Shown in pieces: positions 21,941 to 27,179 of a stretch of DNA of 27,179 nt (its first letter is position 1; every line of letters starts with the position of its first letter). This DNA comes from Verrucomicrobiota bacterium. Lineage in GTDB: Bacteria; Verrucomicrobiota; Verrucomicrobiia; Limisphaerales; CAIQOK01. Position numbers and translations under genes: made by a program. Under the pieces are notes generated by a model that was not told where the DNA came from, ran no database searches, and saw only the letters and a program-made list of their open reading frames with translations. Where the stretch lies: assembly GCA_025363535.1 (NCBI GenBank), contig JANYDP010000001.1, positions 1-27,179 on the forward strand, given 5' to 3'.

Positions 21941-23988
21941 CCGGAACCTTTGACGAGATAGACCAGAACGCAGCAAAAGCTTTCGAGGGCTACGTGGTGC
22001 GAAAGGATTTGGTGCGAAAGTTCAAGGGGCAGTATCCCGTTCCAACTTACGTCGCCGAATTTCTGCTGGGCCGCTACTGCGCAACGACCGACGAGGAAGA
22101 AATTCAAGAAGGGTTGCAGATCGTCGAACGGCAATTGCGTGACCGCACGGTGCGCGCGGGCGAAGAAGAACTGTTCAAGGCGCGGGCGAAGGCCAAGGGG
22201 ACGGTCAAAATCATTGATCTGATTACGGCCAAGCTCGACACAGACACCAATTCCTTCATCGCGCAACTACCAAGCCTGCAAATCAAGAACGCGCGCATTG
22301 CCGACGACCTCGTTCACGCGAATGAACGGATGTTGACGGGCGGCTTTTACGCAGAAGTCGAACTGACTTACGACCCGTCCATCGCGGAAGAAAATTCGGG
22401 GCGTCCGTTCGGCATCGAGACGCTGCGGGCCATTCAGCTTTCACGGAAAGACGCCGTGGATGTGCTGTGTCGCGGGCGGGAGAAACTTTCGCTCGAAGAA
22501 TGGAAAAGGTTTCTGATCCGAAGCGTCGGTTTTGAGCCGGAAAGCCTGACGGAGCGAGCGCAAGACTTGCTCATATTGCGGATGGTTCCGTTCGTCGAGC
22601 GCAATTACAACCTCGTCGAACTGGGGCCGAAGGGCACGGGCAAGAGCCACCTGTTTCAACAAGTCTCGCCTTACGCCCATCTGGTTTCCGGCGGCAAGGC
22701 GACGGTCGCGAAAATGTTCGTGAACAATGCGAACGGTCAACGCGGTTTGGTCTGCCAATACGACGTGGTCTGCTTTGATGAAGTGTCGGGCATCTCCTTC
22801 GATCAGAAGGACGGCGTGAACATCATGAAGGGCTACATGGAGTCCGGCCAGTTCAGCCGGGGCAAGGACAACATCCGCGCTGACGGCGGCATTGTGATGG
22901 TGGGCAATTTCGACGTGGACGTGGAACATCAACAGCGCGTCGGGCATTTGCTTGGCCCGCTGCCGCCTGAAATGCGGAATGACACGGCCTTCATGGATCG
23001 GATTCATTGCTACCTCGCTGGCTGGGACATTCCAAAAATCAAGAATGACCATCTGACAAATCACTTTGGCCTGGTCAGTGACTTTCTTTCCGAGTGCTGG
23101 AATCAGTTGCGGAATCAGTCGCGTCTGTCGGCTTTACAGCGCCGCCTTTTCCTCGGTCCCGCTTTGAGCGGGCGCGACACGACCGCCGTAAACAAGACTA
23201 TCAGCGGGCTGCTCAAATTGCTTTATCCCAACCCTGAATCTGCCATCACTGACGAAGCGATGGAATGGGCGGCCCGGCTGGCGCTGGAAGCGCGGCGGCG
23301 CGTGAAGGAGCAACAGAAGCGAATTGGGTCGGCGGAGTTTCGCAGCACCCAATTCAGTTACAAAATCAACGAAGACGGTTTGGAAAAGTTTGTCTCGACT
23401 CCCGAACTGCAAAGTGAGGACAGCATCGGCGGCGATCCGCTGCCGCCGGGACAGCTTTGGGTCATCAGCCCCGGCGGGCAGGACGAACACGCGGGCTTGT
23501 TCCGGGTGGATACGACGGTCGGGCCGGGTGCCGGTGTCCGCATCCTCAATCAGCCGCCGCCGCCGCCGTTCAAGGAAAGCGTCAAGTGCGCGGAGCAGAA
23601 TCTTTACACGCGAGCCAAGCTGCTCGTCGGCGACCGCGACCCGCGCGAACATGAATTTTCCGTCCAGTTGCGGGCTTTCGACGCCGCCAAGAGCGGCAGC
23701 ACGGTCGGAGTCGGGGTGATGATCGCCCTGTGCAGCGCGCTCCTGCAAAAAGGGATCAAGGGTGGGCATGTCGTCGTTGGCGGGCTAAATCTGGGGGGTT
23801 CAATTGACCCGGTTCACAATGCCGTGAACGTCGTGGAACTTGCGGTTGAAAAAGGCGCGACCAACATCGTCATTCCGATTTGCGCCCGGCGACAACTGAA
23901 CGACCTCCCCGACGACCTGGCCATCAAGATAAATATCCAATACTACACAGACGTTCGGGAAGTACTGCTGAAAGTATTGGAAACTTGA
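21937..23988 (+). CDS. brxL: BrxL, AAA+ ATPase with Lon-like C-terminal domain
   Basis: 683 residues, the size expected of type I BrxL. It begins with a helical N-terminal domain, then AAA+ Walker A GPKGTGKSHLFQQVS (about residue 230) and Walker B VVCFDEVSGISF. The C-terminal ~110 residues resemble the Lon protease fold, but the catalytic Ser-Lys pair is not evident: where Lon has GPSAG this protein has GSTVG, and the Lon lysine region reads GSIDPVHNAVNVV. Proteolysis is therefore doubtful. BrxL binds DNA as a ring-shaped ATPase and is needed for phage exclusion but not for methylation. A strong AGGAG (21925-21929) precedes the ATG. It is the last BREX gene. Confidence 0.94.
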   Translation: MTGTFDEIDQNAAKAFEGYVVRKDLVRKFKGQYPVPTYVAEFLLGRYCATTDEEEIQEGLQIVERQLRDRTVRAGEEELFKARAKAKGTVKIIDLITAKLDTDTNSFIAQLPSLQIKNARIADDLVHANERMLTGGFYAEVELTYDPSIAEENSGRPFGIETLRAIQLSRKDAVDVLCRGREKLSLEEWKRFLIRSVGFEPESLTERAQDLLILRMVPFVERNYNLVELGPKGTGKSHLFQQVSPYAHLVSGGKATVAKMFVNNANGQRGLVCQYDVVCFDEVSGISFDQKDGVNIMKGYMESGQFSRGKDNIRADGGIVMVGNFDVDVEHQQRVGHLLGPLPPEMRNDTAFMDRIHCYLAGWDIPKIKNDHLTNHFGLVSDFLSECWNQLRNQSRLSALQRRLFLGPALSGRDTTAVNKTISGLLKLLYPNPESAITDEAMEWAARLALEARRRVKEQQKRIGSAEFRSTQFSYKINEDGLEKFVSTPELQSEDSIGGDPLPPGQLWVISPGGQDEHAGLFRVDTTVGPGAGVRILNQPPPPPFKESVKCAEQNLYTRAKLLVGDRDPREHEFSVQLRAFDAAKSGSTVGVGVMIALCSALLQKGIKGGHVVVGGLNLGGSIDPVHNAVNVVELAVEKGATNIVIPICARRQLNDLPDDLAIKINIQYYTDVREVLLKVLET

Positions 23989-24189
23989 TCCTGTTTCCTC
24001 GGTTCGATTGAGATTCATTCGAGCGATTGCTTGGGGTGCGGCTACGCGGAGAGAATTTTTGAAAGGGGTTGGACAGGCTGTGTCCTCGTGGTCAGTCAAT
24101 CTGGCGGGATGAAATTAAAAGCTCGCGGTAATGGTGATTTATGCTCTCATGCGACGGAAAGACGGTGGCATAATGGCCATTTCGGGAAC

Positions 24190-24975
24190 ATGGGACATAC
24201 CCGCTTAGGAACTCTGCCTGCGACGCGAAGCTGGAATGAGGTGATTGGACTCATTAGCGAGGGAGCGACTGCGGCGAAAATTGCTGAGGCAACTGTGAAC
24301 GCATGGCGGCTTGCGTTCGCCAAGGTTCAAGGTGATGTCGGATTTCGCGAAGCGATCTGGTTGATGACTCAATTAGGAGTAGCTGGCGCACATAAAAACC
24401 CCCTTGGTTATCTTAGTTCAATTGGTCTGGACATTGAGAAAAGCGAATCTGTTGTCGAAGTGGCAATGGCGCTCACGGGGGCATTGGATCAACGAATTGA
24501 TGGCAGCGGCAGGCGTTCGGATTTTGGCGAACTTGCGGAAAAGGCATTGATTTCCGTGGTCACAGAAAATTTACAGGAGAAAATCGGTCCGCGCCTTCTT
24601 TCGAGTTCTCAGGATGTGAATTCGGCGGTCGGGAAGTTGGGCAAGGTTAAGGAGTTCGCGCAACTTTCACGAAGTTTTTTCCAGAAACTAACCAACGAAT
24701 GCCTGAATTATTTCCTGTCGAAAACCCTTCCGGCCCAAGTTGGCGAGACGCGACGATTCGCCACAGCCGGCCAACTGGCGCAATTCGAAAAGGCGCTTGG
24801 GACTCACTGCTGGGAAGCCTCGGAGATCGTCGAAAAATTTAGCGGCGAATGGCTGTCGAAAAATCGGCATGAAGGAGGCGGGACCATCGCTCGGGAAACT
24901 GCGGAGAAATTCGGCTGGTTCGCTCTGAGGAAAATGCAGTTGGAATTGGAAGCTCGCGCTCGAAAAGATGGATAA
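24190..24975 (+). CDS. Conserved-looking protein of unknown function after brxL
   Basis: 261 residues from the ATG at 24190 (MGHTRLGTLPATRSWNEV). The frame is open to 24031, but the upstream residues are Gly/Cys/Arg-rich and look non-coding. The protein is mostly helical with blocks VGFREAIWLMTQLGVAG, GRRSDFGELAEKAL and FFQKLTNECLNYFLSKTLP. The MGHTRLG-x-LP opening looks familiar from uncharacterised bacterial proteins, but I cannot name a family or function. Its last 8 nt overlap the next start (ATGGATAA), so the two form a coupled pair. One sampled 60-base line is 42% GC, unlike brxL, which suggests separate acquisition. It may be an accessory defence gene, by location only. Confidence 0.7.
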   Translation: MGHTRLGTLPATRSWNEVIGLISEGATAAKIAEATVNAWRLAFAKVQGDVGFREAIWLMTQLGVAGAHKNPLGYLSSIGLDIEKSESVVEVAMALTGALDQRIDGSGRRSDFGELAEKALISVVTENLQEKIGPRLLSSSQDVNSAVGKLGKVKEFAQLSRSFFQKLTNECLNYFLSKTLPAQVGETRRFATAGQLAQFEKALGTHCWEASEIVEKFSGEWLSKNRHEGGGTIARETAEKFGWFALRKMQLELEARARKDG

Positions 24976-25597
24976 TCAACACACCATCTTGTGTGGCGGG
25001 CAAACGCCGACAAAGGACAACGACGCTTCAGTTTTGTATGCGAGCGACGTATTTACCGGAATACGCCCGAAAGAAGAAGATCGTATGATGGTCGCTCTCT
25101 ATCTGGAGCGCGCGAAACGAGTAGCTAAAATCAAAACAACATCCGAACTCATCGGAGCGTTTCCGGAAATAGTGCGCTCGCTAAAATACTTTCGAGAGTC
25201 ACCACAAGCAGCAGCGGAAAAGATTGTGGCTTTGCACAATCGGCATGGGAAAGAAGTGAAGTCTGTCCTGGCGGACATGGTCGGACGTCACAAGGAAGCC
25301 ATTGCAGACCACAGTTTGCCATCGGATTGTCTGTTGAAAATTGCTTACGATTCCGGCTCGTGTGAAACGACACCTGCGGCGGCGCCTCAGAAATTTCATA
25401 AACAGCAAGAGGAACGGTGGGAAGACGAAAAACAAAAAGCGAACGTGTACAAGCTGGGGAGAGGCCACAAAGTTTGGAATCTCGTATTTCGCGGGGAACG
25501 CGATTCTTTGAAAGAGGAACGGGCGGTTGAGCTGCCCGTGCGGAGCATCGCGGGCTACTGCCGTTGTCTTCGCCGTGGCGGAGCCGCGCGGCGATAA
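24968..25597 (+). pseudogene. Second gene of the unknown pair, apparently truncated at its 3' end
   Basis: The frame runs 209 codons. Up to about KVWNLVFRGERDSLKEE (near base 25520) it reads as a normal hydrophilic protein: YLERAKRVAKIKTTSELIGAF, FHKQQEERWEDEKQKANV. VWxLxFxGxxxxxK often opens a winged-helix-like C-terminal domain, yet here the frame then passes into Arg/Cys/Gly-rich residues (RSIAGYCRCLRRGGAARR) and stops, and the DNA beyond is GC-rich without coding character. A deletion or recombination near 25520-25530 that removed the rest of the gene is the simplest reading. Function is unknown. It could still be an intact gene if the C-terminal homology guess is wrong. Confidence 0.5.
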
Positions 25598-26084
25598 TGC
25601 GGTTCCCGGTCGGGCGAAGCCTCGCGGCCTTCTGAAATCTTGCCGCCGGGCGCGCACGATCCGTGTCCCTGACTGTCTCGTCAGTTTGCGCCCGTCGGAA
25701 CGAGCGAGAGCATCCCACGAAGTCAGCGAAGTGGAGTGCGGCAGTGAAGTGGAGCGGTCGGAAACTGGCGAGTCAGTCATCGTGCGCAGGCCGAACAGTG
25801 CCGATGCTTGGCGCGCAGCAAGCTGGTGGGCGACCAGGGGCGCGGCAGCGTCAGGCGAACGCAGCGCAAGTGTCGGCTCTGTGAGGCCGGGCTGCTTTCC
25901 GTTCAAGACGAGGAGCGTTAGCGACGAGCAGTTTCACGCCGACATCGCGCGCTAAAACCATCCGCCAACCAAGACGGGTTAGATGCTCTGAGGACGTTCA
26001 AACGTGGTGACGTGTGATTCCGCGCGCGATGTAGCGAAAGGGCCGCCGTGCGCGACGTTCGCAAACCAGTGATGGCGGCCCGGT

Positions 26085-26118
26085 GCCCGGCTAGGCCCGC
26101 TTTAGCGGGCCGCCGGGC
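26085..26118. repeat. Strong nested hairpin in the non-coding stretch
   Basis: The outer stem GCCCGGC (26085-26091) pairs with GCCGGGC (26112-26118). After a TA bulge, the inner stem GGCCCGC (26094-26100) pairs with GCGGGCC (26105-26111) around loop TTTA. Fourteen base pairs in all. No T-run follows on either strand, so it is not a standard terminator. Confidence 0.7.
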
Positions 26119-26434
26119 ATGAGCGTCGGCGTTCCGCGCGCGGTGCGACGTGTCCAACAAGAAGCGACTCACGCCAGTTGCGCGCCCGTAATGTTTGAGC
26201 GCGAAGTGGGTCAGGGAACGAAGCGTGAACTAAATTATCTGTTGAGCAGCGCGAACTAACTTTGTCTTTCGAGGACGTGCGAATTACAAGGCGCGTTGAA
26301 ATCGCGGAAGGCTTACGATTTTACCTGGTCGCGTGGGTTGGAATGTGAAGAAGTGTGTGGATCATTCAAGACGGTGGGATTTTCAAAGAGTGGTGCGAAT
26401 GGTTTTGAAAACAAATCCGGGAGGTTGGTAACAC

Positions 26435-26463
26435 TTGACGTTAATACCGCTCCGCGTTAAGGT
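26435..26463 (+). promoter_or_regulatory. Possible promoter of higBA
   Basis: TTGACG (26435-26440) and TAAGGT (26458-26463) are separated by 17 nt. The -10 box ends only 9 nt before the higB ATG, so a transcript starting here would be almost leaderless and would lack the GGTGG at 26461-26465. The -35 match is good and the arrangement is odd. Confidence 0.3.
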
Positions 26464-26472
26464 GGTGGGCGA

Positions 26473-26751
26473 ATGATAGAAAACTTCGCCTGTGCGGAGA
26501 CGGAAAAGATTTTCCACGGACAGATGTCCCGCCGGTTGCCGCCGGACATTCAAAGAACTGCCCGGCGGAAACTGCTGCAATTGGATGCCGTCACCCAACT
26601 GCCGGATCTGCGTGTGCCACCGGGCAACCGGCTGGAGGCGTTGAAGGGTGGTTGGGCCGGACAACACAGCATCCGTGTGAATGACCAGTGGCGGATTTGT
26701 TTCCGGTGGAAATCGGGCGCGCACGACGTTGAAATTGTGGATTACCATTAA
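26473..26751 (+). CDS. higB: HigB toxin (RelE superfamily)
   Basis: 92 residues, typical of HigB/plasmid killer proteins. The family pattern is clear: helical start MIENFACAETEKIFHGQ, RRKLLQLDAVTQLPDLRVPP, then NRLEALKGGWAGQHSIRVND, and QWRICFRWKSGAHDVEIVDYH. HigB cleaves mRNA on translating ribosomes. It is encoded before its antitoxin (6 nt gap to higA), the usual and distinctive order for higBA. An addiction module near this part of the island would stabilise the island in the chromosome. No disrupting mutation is visible. Confidence 0.93.
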   Translation: MIENFACAETEKIFHGQMSRRLPPDIQRTARRKLLQLDAVTQLPDLRVPPGNRLEALKGGWAGQHSIRVNDQWRICFRWKSGAHDVEIVDYH

Positions 26752-26757
26752 GAAAAT

Positions 26758-27060
26758 ATGAAAAGTAAAATGCTGGCCAATATCACTCCGGGCGAGATTC
26801 TGGATGAGGATTTTTTGAAGCCGATGGGCTTGAGCCAATACCGGCTGGCCAAGGACATTGGCGTGCCGGCGCGTCGCATCAATGAAATCGTGAAGGGTGA
26901 ACGCGCGGTCACTGCCGATACGGCCTTGCGCCTGGGGCGGTATTTCAAAATGTCGGCACAGTTCTGGTTGAACCTGCAATCGCACTACGATTTGGAAGTG
27001 GTGGAAGACCGTTTGGGTGGACGGTTGGAACGTGAAGACAAAGTTTTGGCGGCGGCATAA
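26758..27060 (+). CDS. higA: HigA antitoxin (XRE-family HTH)
   Basis: 100 residues. It opens with ANITPGEILDEDFLKPMGLS, followed by the HTH QYRLAKDIGVPARRINEIVKG and the conserved TADTALRLGRYFKMSAQFW and LNLQSHYDLE of HigA/VapI antitoxins. It neutralises the HigB encoded 6 nt upstream and should repress the higBA promoter. The gene is intact. The start ATG at 26758 follows AAGAAAAT, giving only a weak ribosome site, which fits translational coupling to higB. Confidence 0.94.
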   Translation: MKSKMLANITPGEILDEDFLKPMGLSQYRLAKDIGVPARRINEIVKGERAVTADTALRLGRYFKMSAQFWLNLQSHYDLEVVEDRLGGRLEREDKVLAAA

Positions 27061-27087
27061 TCGTCATTGGTTTCGTGGTTGGAACGT

Positions 27088-27109
27088 CCCGCTGATGCAA
27101 GTCAGCGGG
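27088..27109. repeat. Hairpin downstream of higA
   Basis: CCCGCTGA (27088-27095) pairs with TCAGCGGG (27102-27109) around TGCAAG, 28 nt after the higA stop. No T-run follows, so it is either a weak terminator or a REP-like unit. Confidence 0.5.
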
Positions 27110-27146
27110 CCGTGTTGCGTTTGGAGCGCCGTCAGGCGGGGTGAGC

Positions 27147-27174
27147 CGCGAGCGGCTCAGACCGGCCGCTCGCG
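27147..27174. repeat. Second hairpin at the right window edge
   Basis: CGCGAGCGGC (27147-27156) pairs with GCCGCTCGCG (27165-27174) around an 8-nt loop. It follows the word TTGGAGCGCCG (27121-27131), which shares the GGAGCGCCG core with the arm of the cstA repeat, so a REP-like cluster probably continues past the window. Confidence 0.5.
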
Positions 27175-27179
27175 CTGGC

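Larger units (their letters stand above)
25598..26472. other. About 0.9 kb without a convincing gene
   Basis: Frames that stay open here give Arg/Ser/Ala-rich products without domain character, on both strands. The segment holds short direct repeats (GAAGTGGAG at 25728-25736 and 25746-25754), GC-rich stretches such as CCGCGCGCG near 26021 and 26135, and one strong nested hairpin at 26085-26118. It may be decayed mobile-element sequence or carry an unrecognised RNA. I see no tRNA, no IS ends and no CRISPR. Confidence 0.5.
7020..27179 (+). mobile_element. Defence island integrated at tRNA-Leu(GAG), right end not in window
   Basis: A tyrosine recombinase gene reading away from the 3' end of an intact tRNA gene, followed by BREX, several toxin-antitoxin modules and non-coding sequence with varied base composition, is the classic layout of a tRNA-targeted genomic island. 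The left boundary is taken at the tRNA. I searched by eye for a second copy of the tRNA 3' end (GGTTCAAGTCCTGC and neighbouring bases) and found none, so the right boundary probably lies beyond 27179 or the repeat is short. Confidence 0.65.

Noticed and set aside
8608..23988. Assignment to BREX type 2, 5 or 6
   Set aside because: There is no brxD, brxHI, brxHII, brxE or pglW gene; the brxA-brxB-brxC-pglX-pglZ-brxL order defines type I.
24031..24189. Upstream extension of the unknown gene to 24031 or 24109
   Set aside because: The extra residues are Cys/Gly/Arg-rich without conserved character, and MGHTRLG at 24190 looks like a natural start.
25977..25983. GTTAGAT resembling an integron attC core
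   Set aside because: No matching RYYYAAC partner or foldable attC structure could be found around it, and no integron integrase is present.
27088..27174. Hairpins after higA as Rho-independent terminators
   Set aside because: Neither stem is followed by a T-run; they look more like REP-type repeats.

Overview
The window looks like a chromosomal segment of a GC-rich Verrucomicrobiota bacterium (Pedosphaera/Limisphaerales-like). The evidence is indirect: a DUF1080 secreted hydrolase, the host-gene style, and hairpin repeats of the type scattered through such genomes, including inside coding regions. No rRNA or marker tree is available here, so the assignment is an inference. The first ~200 bases differ sharply. 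They are about 30% GC and encode the C-terminal part of an MBOAT acyltransferase that runs straight into the 3' end of cstA, so this edge is either an assembly chimera or a recombination joint.

Region 1 (about 200-7104) is ordinary host chromosome. It carries cstA (minus), a GNAT acetyltransferase with no normal start codon (minus), a small Smr-domain protein (plus), a secreted DUF1080 protein (minus), the ATPase ychF (minus), an oligopeptide-binding lipoprotein (plus) and a tRNA-Leu(GAG) gene.

Region 2 (7105 to the right edge) is a genomic island. A tyrosine recombinase sits directly downstream of the tRNA-Leu gene, followed by a complete type I BREX phage-defence set in the order brxA, brxB, brxC, pglX, pglZ, brxL. 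Between pglX and pglZ lies a five-gene insert made of two modules. The first is a Panacea-domain antitoxin with a MazF/PemK-like toxin. The second is an apparent toxin-antitoxin-chaperone (TAC) module: a putative toxin, a Cys-less MqsA-like HTH antitoxin with a C-terminal extension, and a SecB-like chaperone. The chaperone stop codon overlaps the pglZ start codon (TAATG), so the insert is translationally joined to the BREX operon. A 24-bp perfect palindrome next to a TTGACG -35 box precedes the TAC toxin. It could be an autoregulated promoter that also drives pglZ and brxL.

Region 3 (about 24.0-27.2 kb) is the island interior. It holds a lower-GC two-gene pair of unknown function whose second member looks truncated, about 0.9 kb with no convincing gene but a strong nested hairpin, and a HigB-HigA pair. 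No second copy of the tRNA 3' end was found, so the island's right end is probably outside the window.

The main points of interest are the TAC module wired into a BREX operon, a lower-GC block in the specificity half of pglX that suggests cassette exchange, and hairpin repeats read through in frame inside both pglX and cstA. All base-composition figures are hand counts of 60-base lines.
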